From the NCBI GenBank assembly GCA_040255675.1, contig JBDZVM010000009.1:1-64000 (forward strand): a stretch of 64,000 nucleotides of DNA. Reading direction: 5' to 3'. Below the pieces are notes generated by a model. It saw only the letters and a list, made by a program, of their open reading frames with translations, had not been told where the DNA came from and did not search any database. Below are positions 1 to 7,535 of the stretch, piece after piece; within the stretch, counting starts at the first letter, position 1, and every line of letters starts with the position of its first letter. The translations under genes were made by a program, and so were the position numbers. The DNA comes from JBDZVM01 sp040255675. Lineage in GTDB: Bacteria > Actinomycetota > Actinomycetes > Acidothermales > Acidothermaceae.

Positions 1-38
1 CGTTGGTGCCCCCGAGGACGTCGATCGTCACGACATGC

Positions 39-72
39 GCGCCGTTAGCGGCGAGATAGCCGCTAACGGCGC
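39..72. repeat. Perfect 14-bp inverted repeat, 6-nt loop
   Basis: Arms 39-52 (GCGCCGTTAGCGGC) and 59-72 are exact reverse complements around the loop GAGATA. No T-run follows on either strand, so a classical intrinsic terminator is not supported. It lies just upstream of the ECF sigma gene and could be an operator or a cruciform-forming terminator-like element. Confidence 0.7.
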
Positions 73-114
73 CTGGGTCGGCGTATCGCCGTCCGATATT
101 GCGTCGCGGCCCGC

Positions 115-675
115 GTGAAGTACGTCACAACGGAACCGAAACCGGCTCTACGGTGTCTTGATGACATGCACAGCTTGACCGAGCAGGCGGGAGTGCGCCC
201 GCTGTACACGCGAGCCGGCGAGCGCTCGGACGCCGAAAGCTTCGACCAGCTCTACCGCGGATGCCGCCCGGGCCTGGTGCGGCTCGCGCATCTGCTGACC
301 GGTTCGCCCACGTTAGCCGAAGACGTCGTCCACGATGCTTTCCTTGGCCTGGCGCGAAAGCAACGTAGCGTCGACGAGCCGCTGGCGTACCTTCGCCGCT
401 CGGTCGTGAACCTCAGCACGAACGTGCACCGGCGGGCGAAGCGCGAGCGCCGGCACCTCGCGTCGCTGACCGAAGAAGTGACCCATCCCACGGATATCGA
501 CGAGACCTTCGAACTGGTCAAACAGCTTCCGCCGCGCCAGCGCACGGTTCTCGTCTTGCGTTTCTACCTCGACCTTTCCGAAGCCGAGACCGCGCGGGTG
601 ATGGGATGTCGCCCCGGCACTGTCAAATCCTCGACCGCGCGGGCTCTCGCCAAGCTCAAGGAGCAAATGTCATGA
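115..675 (+). CDS. ECF (SigE-family) RNA polymerase sigma factor
   Basis: This is a 186-residue group 4 sigma factor with only regions 2 and 4. Region 2 spans about residues 42-105 (FDQLYRGCRPGLVRLAHLL), followed by a short linker. Region 4 spans about residues 135-180 and has the helix-turn-helix ending GCRPGTVKSSTARAL, typical of actinobacterial SigE-type ECF factors. It would direct RNA polymerase to an alternative promoter set. The GTG at 115 is the first start; ATG at 166 (MHSLTEQ) is equally plausible because neither has a convincing ribosome binding site. The stop overlaps the next start by 4 bases (ATGA), so it is translationally coupled to a membrane protein that is the natural anti-sigma candidate. 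Confidence 0.9.
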   Translation: MKYVTTEPKPALRCLDDMHSLTEQAGVRPLYTRAGERSDAESFDQLYRGCRPGLVRLAHLLTGSPTLAEDVVHDAFLGLARKQRSVDEPLAYLRRSVVNLSTNVHRRAKRERRHLASLTEEVTHPTDIDETFELVKQLPPRQRTVLVLRFYLDLSEAETARVMGCRPGTVKSSTARALAKLKEQMS

Positions 676-1610
676 CGGACGACGAAATTCGCGCGCGCCT
701 TCGCGCTTCGTTTCAAGCGACAGCGGCCCGGACGACGATAGGCGGCAGCCGCCTGGAGGAACTGACCGTGGCCTCAGGCCGGCGCCGGGTGACGCCGTTG
801 GTGGCCACGATGTCGGCCGCCGCCGCGGTGGCCGCGGTTGTCGCGGTAGCAACCGTCGTGGCCGGAGCCGGAACGAGTGGCGGTGGCAGTGTGACGGCGG
901 CCAGCGGCGAAACGTTGGAACCCGCCGCGGCCGACTGCGTGCCCGAGAACTATTACGTGATCGCTTCGGCGGACCAGCTTCAGGGTTTGACTTACCTGCT
1001 TCCGGAGGTGCCGCCGGGCTATCACCTCTACGGTGCCTGGGGCACGATCTCACGCAACGGTTGCCTCGACAGTGCCACCTGGTACGTCGAATACGACAAG
1101 TCCGAATACGACAGGTCCGGGGCGAACAACGACGGCCAGGCGATCCAGCTCTCGGTCACGCGAGTTGACGCGCGCAGCCCTGAAAGTGCGGCAATCCGAG
1201 GCGAACTCGGCGAACTCGGCGAACTCGGCGAGCCCGCGATGAGCGGTGCCTCGACGCCGTCACCAGCCGCGACGGCGAGCGGTGCTTCGGCGTCCGGCGG
1301 GCCGCCGTCCGCGCCGGCCTCTCAGGCGCCGCCAATCCCCGGACAGCAGGACGTCAAGGCCGCCGTAACCTGGCAGCCGGTCACCGTGGCTGGCCACGCC
1401 GGCAGGTTCCTCGGCACCAAGGCTGGCTCGGGCACGCTGGTGTGGCGCGACCGCGGGCTCGTGTTCCAGTTGAACGCTCCGGTCCTCGACAACGACTCGC
1501 AATCGCTCGTCAAGGTGGCCGACTCGCTCGTCACGGTGTCGCCGAGCGACCCCCGCATCGTCGCGCCGGTCAATTGCAAGGTGCCGGCGGGCTCCGTTTG
1601 CGGCGACTGA
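672..1610 (+). CDS. Membrane protein coupled to ECF sigma factor, candidate anti-sigma factor
   Basis: A 312-residue protein starting MTDDEIRARL at the ATG that overlaps the sigma gene stop; a longer open frame starting at 606 is ignored for this reason. A short cytoplasmic N-terminus (about 40 residues) precedes one Ala/Val-rich membrane segment at about 42-65, followed by an extracellular domain. A low-complexity stretch includes four tandem GEL(G) tripeptide repeats encoded by a 9-base tandem repeat at 1201-1232 and a Ser/Ala/Pro-rich linker. The topology and genetic coupling suggest sensing or anti-sigma function, but I see no ZAS zinc-binding HxxxCxxC motif in the N-terminus. Function is inferred from context only. 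Confidence 0.7.
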   Translation: MTDDEIRARLRASFQATAARTTIGGSRLEELTVASGRRRVTPLVATMSAAAAVAAVVAVATVVAGAGTSGGGSVTAASGETLEPAAADCVPENYYVIASADQLQGLTYLLPEVPPGYHLYGAWGTISRNGCLDSATWYVEYDKSEYDRSGANNDGQAIQLSVTRVDARSPESAAIRGELGELGELGEPAMSGASTPSPAATASGASASGGPPSAPASQAPPIPGQQDVKAAVTWQPVTVAGHAGRFLGTKAGSGTLVWRDRGLVFQLNAPVLDNDSQSLVKVADSLVTVSPSDPRIVAPVNCKVPAGSVCGD

Positions 1611-1669
1611 CCGTTACGAGTTCGACCATCGATGTGACCCGGCCCGTGCGTGTATGGCACACTGGCCGG

Positions 1670-1699
1670 GTGACATTGTTCTCGCTGATTATCAGCTAG
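1670..1699 (+). CDS. Putative leader peptide MTLFSLIIS of cimA attenuator
   Basis: A 9-codon reading frame GTG ACA TTG TTC TCG CTG ATT ATC AGC TAG carries two Leu and two adjacent Ile codons. Its stop lies at the base of a strong hairpin, followed directly by an intrinsic terminator and then cimA. Actinobacterial branched-chain amino acid genes are known to use such leaders, often translated from leaderless transcripts. No Shine-Dalgarno sequence is visible; a weak -10-like TATGGC at 1653-1658 would put the mRNA start near the GTG. An overlapping alternative frame from ATG 1654 (MAHWPGDIVLADYQLG...) lacks clustered control codons. Confidence 0.5.
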   Translation: MTLFSLIIS

Positions 1700-1729
1700 G
1701 CGCGCCGGTCAGCATCTGACCAGCGCGCC
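1699..1729 (+). promoter_or_regulatory. Leader hairpin between leader peptide stop and terminator
   Basis: GGCGCGCCGGTCAG (1699-1712) pairs with CTGACCAGCGCGCC (1716-1729) around a CAT loop: 13 base pairs with a single C-A mismatch. It begins at the last base of the leader-peptide stop codon, where a pausing or protector hairpin is expected in ribosome-mediated attenuation. No long antiterminator pairing to the following terminator was found by eye, only a short GGTC/GACC match. Confidence 0.6.
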
Positions 1730-1764
1730 CGACCTCTCGCATCCGCGGGAGGTCGTTTTGTTTG
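1730..1764 (+). terminator. Intrinsic terminator upstream of cimA (attenuator)
   Basis: CGACCTC (1730-1736) pairs with GAGGTCG (1749-1755), extended inward by a T-G wobble and CGC/GCG around an ATCC loop. TTTTGTTTG follows at once. It lies 38 bases before the cimA start, so it can end the sigma/membrane-protein transcript, attenuate cimA, or both. Confidence 0.8.
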
Positions 1765-1802
1765 TAGGGCAACGCTAGGAACTCCGAAGACTCGAGGTAA
1801 CG

Positions 1803-3395
1803 ATGGCCGCCGATCAAGACGCCTTCCACGTTTATGACACGACGCTGCGCGACGGCGCCCAGGGCGAGGGCATGGCGCTCACGGTCGCCGACAAGCTGGC
1901 GATCGCGCAGCACCTCGACGGGCTCGGCGTGGGCTTCATCGAAGGCGGTTGGCCCGGCGCGCTCCCCAAAGACACCGAGTTCTTCCGCCGTGCCCGTACC
2001 GAACTCGACCTGAAGCACGCCACACTCGCGGCGTTCGGCGCCACCCGCAAAGCCGGCGTCAAAGCTGCGGACGACGCCCAGGTGGCCGCGTTGCGCGACT
2101 CCGAGGCGCCGGTGGTGTGCCTTGTCGCCAAGAGCCACGAACGCCATGTGCTGGAGGCGTTGCGTACGACGCTCGACGAGAACCTCGCAATGATCCGCGA
2201 CACCGTCGCTCATTTGCGAAGCGAGGGTCGGCGAGTATTCCTCGACTGCGAGCATTTCTTCGACGGCTACGGCGCCAACCCGCGGTACGCGCTCGAATGC
2301 GTGCGCGTCGCGGCTGAAGCGGGAGCCGACGTCGTCACGTTGTGCGACACGAACGGCGGCATGTTGCCGAACCGGCTGCAAGACATCGTGCACGAGGTTT
2401 TGGAGGCGAGTGGCGCGCGGCTCGGCATCCATTGCCACGACGACACCGGATGTGCCGTCGCGAATACTCTTGCCGCCGTCGACGCGGGTGTCACGCACGT
2501 GCAGGGCGTCGTCAACGGGTACGGCGAACGCTGCGGCAACGCCAACCTCATCACCGTGGTCGCGAACCTCGAACTGAAGACCGGTCGCAAGGTCTTGCCC
2601 GACAATCACGTTGCCGAACTCGGGCGGGTGAGCCATGCGGTCGCCGAAATCGCCAACCAGCCGCCTCGCGCGCAACAGCCGTACGTCGGGGTTTCTGCCT
2701 TTGCCCACAAGGCTGGCCTGCACGCGTCAGCTATCAAGGTCTCGCCCGACCTTTACCAGCACATCGATCCGGCGCTTGTCGGCAACGACATGCGCATGCT
2801 CGTCTCCGAAATGGCCGGTCGGGCGAGTGTGGAGATGAAAAGTCGCGAACTCGGCTTCGACCTGTCGAACGACAAGGCAACAGTCGGCCGGGTCGTCGAT
2901 CGGGTAAAAGAGCTCGAGGCCAGAGGCTTCATGTTCGAGGCCGCCGACGCGTCGTTTGAGTTACTGCTTCGTCAAGAACTTGACGGACAGCCAGCCGAGT
3001 ATTTCGCGCTGGAATCGTGGCGGGTCATCGTCGAACGGCGTGCCGATGGCGAGGTCGCGTCAGAGGCGACCGTGAAGGTGCGGGTCAAAGGCGAGCGGAT
3101 CGTCTCGACCGGCGAAGGAAACGGGCCCGTCAACGCCCTCGACAAAGCACTTCGGCAAGCTCTGGAACGGCTGTACCCGCAACTTGGCGAGCTCGAGCTC
3201 GTCGACTTCAAGGTGCGTATTCTCGACGGCGCCCACGGCACGGGTGCCATTACCCGGGTGCTCATCGAGACCAGCGACGGCGAAACCGAGTGGGACACCA
3301 TCGGCGTCGACGAGAACCTCATCGCCGCCTCGTGGGGCGCGATGGAAGACGCCTACAACTACGGCCTCATGCGCCAGCACGCGGTCGAATCCTGA
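1803..3395 (+). CDS. cimA: (R)-citramalate synthase, LeuA family
   Basis: A 530-residue member of the isopropylmalate/citramalate/homocitrate synthase family. It would condense acetyl-CoA with pyruvate to citramalate, a threonine-independent entry to isoleucine. The TIM-barrel catalytic domain carries YDTTLRDGAQ at residues 11-20, the metal ligands H210 and H212 in HCHDDTG, and GYGERCGNANL near residues 240-250. A regulatory LeuA dimer domain fills about residues 390-525, which predicts end-product feedback. The length and the GEGMALTVADK context fit CimA better than 2-isopropylmalate synthase. The ATG at 1803 follows an AGG-containing binding site, downstream of the terminator/leader at 1670-1764. 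The reaction assignment is by family resemblance. Confidence 0.88.
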   Translation: MAADQDAFHVYDTTLRDGAQGEGMALTVADKLAIAQHLDGLGVGFIEGGWPGALPKDTEFFRRARTELDLKHATLAAFGATRKAGVKAADDAQVAALRDSEAPVVCLVAKSHERHVLEALRTTLDENLAMIRDTVAHLRSEGRRVFLDCEHFFDGYGANPRYALECVRVAAEAGADVVTLCDTNGGMLPNRLQDIVHEVLEASGARLGIHCHDDTGCAVANTLAAVDAGVTHVQGVVNGYGERCGNANLITVVANLELKTGRKVLPDNHVAELGRVSHAVAEIANQPPRAQQPYVGVSAFAHKAGLHASAIKVSPDLYQHIDPALVGNDMRMLVSEMAGRASVEMKSRELGFDLSNDKATVGRVVDRVKELEARGFMFEAADASFELLLRQELDGQPAEYFALESWRVIVERRADGEVASEATVKVRVKGERIVSTGEGNGPVNALDKALRQALERLYPQLGELELVDFKVRILDGAHGTGAITRVLIETSDGETEWDTIGVDENLIAASWGAMEDAYNYGLMRQHAVES

Positions 3396-4098
3396 GTAGC
3401 TCGAGCAGCGCGCGGATTTCGTCGTCCGTCGGCGGGTCGAAGGTCTCGTACCAAAAGCCGACCGCCGCGAAGTCGGCAGGGGTGCGCGCGCACACGACGT
3501 CGGCTTCGCGGCGTAGCATCCGCAGCGACTCCGCGGCCGCCACGGGTACGGCCACCGTCACAGATCCCGCGCCGCGCTGCTTCACCAGCCGCACGGCCGC
3601 GCGCATGGTCGCGCCCGTCGCCAGCCCGTCGTCGACAAGAACGACGTGACGGCCCCGGACGTCGGCGAGCGGCCGGTCGCCGCGGTACTTGCGCACGCGC
3701 CGTTGCAGTTCCGCGGCTTCGCGCCGCACGACGGCGTCGATCGTTTGACCGCTCAAGCCGACGGCGTCCGCCGTCGCCGAATCGATGAAGACCGCTTCGT
3801 TTTCGGCGAGTGCCCCGAAGGCGAACTCCGGTTGTGCCGGAACGCCGAGTTTGCGGACGACGAGCACGTCGCACGGCGCGTTTAAGGCATGAGCGACTTC
3901 CGCCGCGACGGGCACCCCTCCCCGGGCGAGGCCGAGCACGACGAGATTGCCGGCTTTTCCGGCCTCCGCATGGCTAAGCAGAGCGCCCAGCACCTGCCCG
4001 GCTTGCCTGCGATCGCGAAAAGCGCCCGACGAGCTGGCCTCGGCTGTCTCCCGAGCAGACATCTCGGCATCGTGATGCCCGATGACCGTCGACCTCAA
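3367..4098 (-). CDS. Phosphoribosyltransferase-fold protein (COG1926 type)
   Basis: A 243-residue protein; the in-frame ATG at 4062 (MSARETAE) may be the true start. The PRPP-binding loop VVLVDDGLATGATM sits in the middle of the protein, and LGLARGGVPVAAEVA is the N-terminal PRTase strand-helix. This family is widespread in actinobacteria, often annotated only as phosphoribosyltransferase, and its substrate is unknown. The 3' end overlaps the cimA 3' end by 29 bases in convergent orientation. It is divergent from the FAH-family gene at 4121. Confidence 0.8.
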   Translation of the reverse strand: MRSTVIGHHDAEMSARETAEASSSGAFRDRRQAGQVLGALLSHAEAGKAGNLVVLGLARGGVPVAAEVAHALNAPCDVLVVRKLGVPAQPEFAFGALAENEAVFIDSATADAVGLSGQTIDAVVRREAAELQRRVRKYRGDRPLADVRGRHVVLVDDGLATGATMRAAVRLVKQRGAGSVTVAVPVAAAESLRMLRREADVVCARTPADFAAVGFWYETFDPPTDDEIRALLELLRIRPRAGA

Positions 4099-4120
4099 GC
4101 CTTGGCGATAGCCTCAGGCC

Positions 4121-4915
4121 GTGCGAATAGTGAGATTTTCCTACGGCGATCCCGGCACCGCGAGCTATGCCTTCGGAGCCGTCGAGGGCGGTGACGAGAC
4201 GCCCGAGCAAGTCGCGGTCATCGACGGTCATCCCTTCGCCGGGATCTCGCTCACCGGGGTCCGGCTGCCCTTTTCCGGGGTGCGTCTCCTGCCGCCCGTG
4301 TTGCCGAGCAAGATTGTCGCGATCGGCAAGAACTACGCAGATCACGCCCGCGAGATGGGCGGCGAGCCACCCGCCGAGCCGGTGATATTTCTCAAGCCGT
4401 CGACCTGCGTCGTCGGGCCCCGCGCCGACGTCGTCGCTCCGCCGATCAGCGACCGTGTCGATTACGAAGGCGAACTCGCGGTCGTGATCGGTCATTTGTG
4501 CCGCGATGTCTCGGTCGAGCGCGCGCACGAGGTGATCCTGGGCTACACCTGCGCCAACGACGTCACCGCGCGCGATCTGCAGGCTCGAGACGGCCAATGG
4601 TCGCGCGCGAAGGGCTTCGACACGTTCGGCCCGCTGGGGCCGTGGATCGAAACCGAGGTCGACGTGCGCGATCTCGAGTTGACGACGCGAGTCAACGGCG
4701 TCGTGAAGCAGAAGGCGCGCACGTCGGCCCTCATGCACGACGTCCCGGCGTTGATCGCCGCCATCACTGCCGTCATGACCTTGCTGCCCGGCGACGTGAT
4801 CTTGACCGGAACACCCGCCGGCGTGGGGCCCGTCGTTCCCGGTGACGAAATGTCAGTAACCATCGAAGGAATCGGCACGTTGACGAATCGCGTTGTCGCG
4901 AAGGCAGCTGCGTGA
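4121..4915 (+). CDS. Fumarylacetoacetate hydrolase (FAH) family protein
   Basis: 264 residues with the FAH/2-hydroxyhepta-2,4-diene-1,7-dioate isomerase fold. Visible family motifs are KIVAIGKNYADHAREMG (about residues 64-80), the metal-binding YEGELAVVIG (about 113-122), and GDVILTGTPAGVGPV near 224-238. Members hydrolyse C-C bonds of acylpyruvates or decarboxylate oxaloacetate; the substrate here is not determined. The GTG start encodes MRIVRFSYG. The stop overlaps the gltX start, an arrangement often seen in actinobacteria, so the pair is cotranscribed. Confidence 0.85.
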   Translation: MRIVRFSYGDPGTASYAFGAVEGGDETPEQVAVIDGHPFAGISLTGVRLPFSGVRLLPPVLPSKIVAIGKNYADHAREMGGEPPAEPVIFLKPSTCVVGPRADVVAPPISDRVDYEGELAVVIGHLCRDVSVERAHEVILGYTCANDVTARDLQARDGQWSRAKGFDTFGPLGPWIETEVDVRDLELTTRVNGVVKQKARTSALMHDVPALIAAITAVMTLLPGDVILTGTPAGVGPVVPGDEMSVTIEGIGTLTNRVVAKAAA

Positions 4916-6381
4916 TGGGCGTGCGCTTGCGTGTCGCGCCGTCACCGACCGGCGATCCGCATGTCGGCACGGCCTACATGTCGCTGTTCAACCTGGCGTT
5001 CGTGCGCCAGCAGGGCGGCCAGTTCGTGTTGCGCATCGAAGACACCGACCGTGCCCGCTACGTCGAAGACAGCGAGCGGCAGATTTTCGACACCCTGCAC
5101 TGGCTCGGCCTCGACTGGGACGAAGGCCCCGACAAGGGCGGCCCCTACGCTCCCTATCGGCAATCGGAGCGCCTCGACACCTACGCGCCGTTCGTCTCGC
5201 GACTGCTCGAGTCGGGGCACGCCTACTACTGTTGGTGCTCCACCGAGCGGCTTGCTTCGATGCGCGAGCAGCAGCAGCGGTCGAAGCGGCCGACCGGCTA
5301 CGACCGCTTGTGCTACGGAAAAACCCGCGACGAGCGAGCGGCGCTGCCCGGCTTTTCCGAGAATCCCGTCGTCCGCATGTTTATCCCGGACGACGTCGAG
5401 CTCACCTTCACCGACCTGATCCGCGGAGAGCTGTCGGCACCAAGACCCGACGACCAGGTGATTGTGAAAGCCGACGGTTTTCCCACCTATCACTTGGCTG
5501 TCGTCGTCGACGACCATCTGATGAACATCACGCACGTGGTGCGCGGCGAAGAATGGATTTCCTCGACGCCGAAGCACGTGTTGTTGTACGACTGGCTGGG
5601 TTGGCAACGCCCCGCGTTCGCGCACATGCCGCTGTTGCGCAACGCCGACCGTTCGAAAATCTCCAAGCGCAAGAATCCCGCCGCGCGATTGTTGTGGTTT
5701 CGCGAAAAGGGTTATTTACCGGAGGCGTTGCGGAATTTCCTTGCGCTGATGGGTTATTCGATGCCCGACGGTCGCGAGGTGTTCAGTTTCGACGAGATGG
5801 TTGAGTCATTCGACTGGTCTCGGGTCAACCCCGTCGGGCCCGTGTTCGACCTCACGAAGCTCGACTGGCTGAACGGCCACTACATCAGACAGCTCGAGAT
5901 AGGTGATCTCGTTTCCCGTATGGTGCCGTACTTGCAGGCCGACGGCTTGGTCGCCGACCCCGCGTCGTCCGATGAGCTTGCCTTGCTGACGGCGGCGACC
6001 CCCCTAGTGCAGGAGCGTATCGCGCTGCTCTCCGACGTCGTCCCAATGTTGTCGTTCTTGTTCGTGCCCGAGGAGAAATTCGCGGTCGAGCCCGAGTCTG
6101 CCGCCAAGGGGCTGAGTGGCGAGAACGCGGCGTCCGTGCTGACGGCTGCGCTGTCGGCGCTGGAGTCGCTCGGCGAGTGGCGGGCCGACGCGATCAAGAC
6201 GGCGCTCGAGGAGGCGTTAGTGGCCGGCCTCGGCTTGAAGCCCCGGCACGCGTTCACGCCCGTGCGGGTGGCGATCACTGGCCGTACGGTCTCGCCGCCC
6301 TTATTCGAGTCGATGGAACTGCTCGGCCGCGACCGCGCGCTCGGCCGCCTGCGGGCGGCCGCGGCTTCGACCGCTCGCTAA
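4912..6381 (+). CDS. gltX: Glutamyl-tRNA synthetase
   Basis: 489 residues (or 488 from ATG 4915); charges tRNA-Glu with glutamate. The class I HIGH-type motif appears as PSPTGDPHVGTAY near residues 10-22. The KMSKS equivalent is RSKISKRK near residue 245. A C-terminal anticodon-binding domain follows. GTG at 4912 and ATG at 4915 both overlap the upstream stop. A tRNA-Glu gene lies in the same window at 14193. Confidence 0.95.
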   Translation: MMGVRLRVAPSPTGDPHVGTAYMSLFNLAFVRQQGGQFVLRIEDTDRARYVEDSERQIFDTLHWLGLDWDEGPDKGGPYAPYRQSERLDTYAPFVSRLLESGHAYYCWCSTERLASMREQQQRSKRPTGYDRLCYGKTRDERAALPGFSENPVVRMFIPDDVELTFTDLIRGELSAPRPDDQVIVKADGFPTYHLAVVVDDHLMNITHVVRGEEWISSTPKHVLLYDWLGWQRPAFAHMPLLRNADRSKISKRKNPAARLLWFREKGYLPEALRNFLALMGYSMPDGREVFSFDEMVESFDWSRVNPVGPVFDLTKLDWLNGHYIRQLEIGDLVSRMVPYLQADGLVADPASSDELALLTAATPLVQERIALLSDVVPMLSFLFVPEEKFAVEPESAAKGLSGENAASVLTAALSALESLGEWRADAIKTALEEALVAGLGLKPRHAFTPVRVAITGRTVSPPLFESMELLGRDRALGRLRAAAASTAR

Positions 6382-6394
6382 CACAACGCAATCC

Positions 6395-6419
6395 GCCGGC
6401 CGCGCCAGGGGGCGCCGGC
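6395..6419 (+). terminator. GC-rich hairpin after gltX, possible terminator
   Basis: GCCGGC (6395-6400) and inner GCC pair with GGC-GCCGGC (6411-6419), leaving a 3-base bulge on the 5' side. There is no T-run, so only weak support as a terminator. Confidence 0.35.
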
Positions 6420-6507
6420 CGCTTCCGCGCGACAGAATCTCGCTTGTTTGGCGATGATTCGCGTGATTGCGTGGCGAACTCCTCACACCGTTTTTCGCAC
6501 GACCCTC

Positions 6508-6533
6508 TTGACAGATGTCGGTTGTCCGACAAC
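6508..6533 (+). promoter_or_regulatory. Promoter-operator of ABC operon (GntR-type palindrome)
   Basis: A perfect -35 TTGACA lies at 6508-6513. Eight bases later is the perfect palindrome GTTGTC-C-GACAAC at 6521-6533, matching the TNGTNNNACNA pattern of GntR-family operators. It sits between -35 and the expected -10, so a bound repressor would block RNA polymerase. The same arrangement is repeated at 12689-12714 next to the gntR gene. Confidence 0.7.
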
Positions 6534-6575
6534 GCTGTGCGTCGAGCGTGGAAGTGTGAGCACGAAGGAGAACAC

Positions 6576-6593
6576 GTGGAAGCCGTGCGATGA
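6576..6593 (+). CDS. Possible 5-codon coupling ORF (MEAVR)
   Basis: GTG GAA GCC GTG CGA TGA is preceded at five bases by AAGGAG (6565-6570), the best ribosome binding site here. It ends in an ATGA overlap with the ABC ATPase start at 6590, which has no such site at proper distance. It may serve only to deliver ribosomes to the ATPase start. Confidence 0.3.
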   Translation: MEAVR

Positions 6594-7423
6594 GCGCACC
6601 CGACCCCGGCCAAAGCCGCATGGCGGCAACCGCGAGTGCTGAACCTCCGGCCAGCCTGGAGGTAAAGAAGATTACAAAGCGCTTTGGCGGCGTGCACGCC
6701 CTCGCCGGCGTGGATTTCTCCGCTCGGCGCGGGCAGGTCGTGGCACTCGTCGGCGACAACGGTGCCGGCAAGTCGACGCTGGTGAAGACAATCTCCGGCA
6801 TTCACTCGCCTGACTCCGGCGAGATATGCCTTGAGGGCAGCAGGGTTACGCTGCGGCATCCAGCGGACGCCACGCGGCTTGGCATCGCGACGGTGTATCA
6901 GGATCTCGCGCTTTGCGACAACCTTGACGTCGTCGCGAACCTCTACCTCGGGCGCGAGTCGTTGATGCCCCATCGCGGGCTCGACGAAGTGGCGATGGAG
7001 GCCCACGCGCGCAGTGTGCTGAGCGAGCTTTCCGTCCGCATTCCGAATCTGCGCGTTCCTGTCGGCATGCTTTCGGGCGGCCAACGGCAAGCAATCGCGG
7101 TAACGCGTTCGGTGATGTGGGATGCGAAGGTTTTGCTTCTTGACGAGCCGACGGCCGCACTCGGGGTCGAACAAACGCGACATGTGCTCGACCTGGTGAT
7201 CCGCCTTCGCGAGCGGAATCTCGCGGTCGTCATCATCAGCCACAGCCTCGCCGACGTTTTCGAAGTCGCCGACCGGATAACCGTGCTGCGCCTCGGCAAA
7301 AGGGTCGCGGATGTCGCCGTGAGCGCGGTCTCGCGCGAAGACGTTGTGGGCCTCATCACCGGCGCCACTTCATTGGGAGAAAACGCTGACCTGGCAACCA
7401 CGAATGACGCTGTGTCCGAATAG
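6590..7423 (+). CDS. Sugar ABC transporter ATP-binding protein, single ABC domain
   Basis: 277 residues with Walker A GDNGAGKST (about 57-65), signature LSGGQRQ (about 160) and Walker B VLLLDEPTAA (about 181-190). It resembles the short FrcA/XylG-type ATPases of ribose/xylose/fructose-class (CUT2) importers, which have one ABC domain rather than two. ATG at 6590 overlaps the MEAVR mini-frame; a second start at 6620 (MAATASAEPP) is possible. It is first in an operon with the lipoprotein at 7536 and permease at 8681, behind a GntR-type operator. Substrate is unknown. Confidence 0.88.
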   Translation: MSAPDPGQSRMAATASAEPPASLEVKKITKRFGGVHALAGVDFSARRGQVVALVGDNGAGKSTLVKTISGIHSPDSGEICLEGSRVTLRHPADATRLGIATVYQDLALCDNLDVVANLYLGRESLMPHRGLDEVAMEAHARSVLSELSVRIPNLRVPVGMLSGGQRQAIAVTRSVMWDAKVLLLDEPTAALGVEQTRHVLDLVIRLRERNLAVVIISHSLADVFEVADRITVLRLGKRVADVAVSAVSREDVVGLITGATSLGENADLATTNDAVSE

Positions 7424-7535
7424 GTGGCGATCAAGCAGTAAGCGGCAGTTGAAACTCCAAACCCTGGCGAGTGCCAGCCCCTTCCCGGCCTGCCGGCTCG
7501 GGAGCGCGCGTGAAAATCGAAAGGAACGTACGTCC

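Noticed and set aside
1..128. Minus-strand frame through 1-128 reading like protein (e.g. TIDVLGGTN near the edge), possible partial gene with GTG at 31
   Set aside because: No usable start codon upstream, it runs through a perfect palindrome, and only about 10 codons would remain after GTG 31. Too little to call.
1611..1802. T-box leader upstream of cimA
   Set aside because: No room for the long T-box fold and no TGGNACC-type T-box sequence; the short leader frame plus terminator explains it better.
1692..2723. 343-residue minus-strand open frame opposite cimA
   Set aside because: Shadow of cimA third-position GC bias; no family features.
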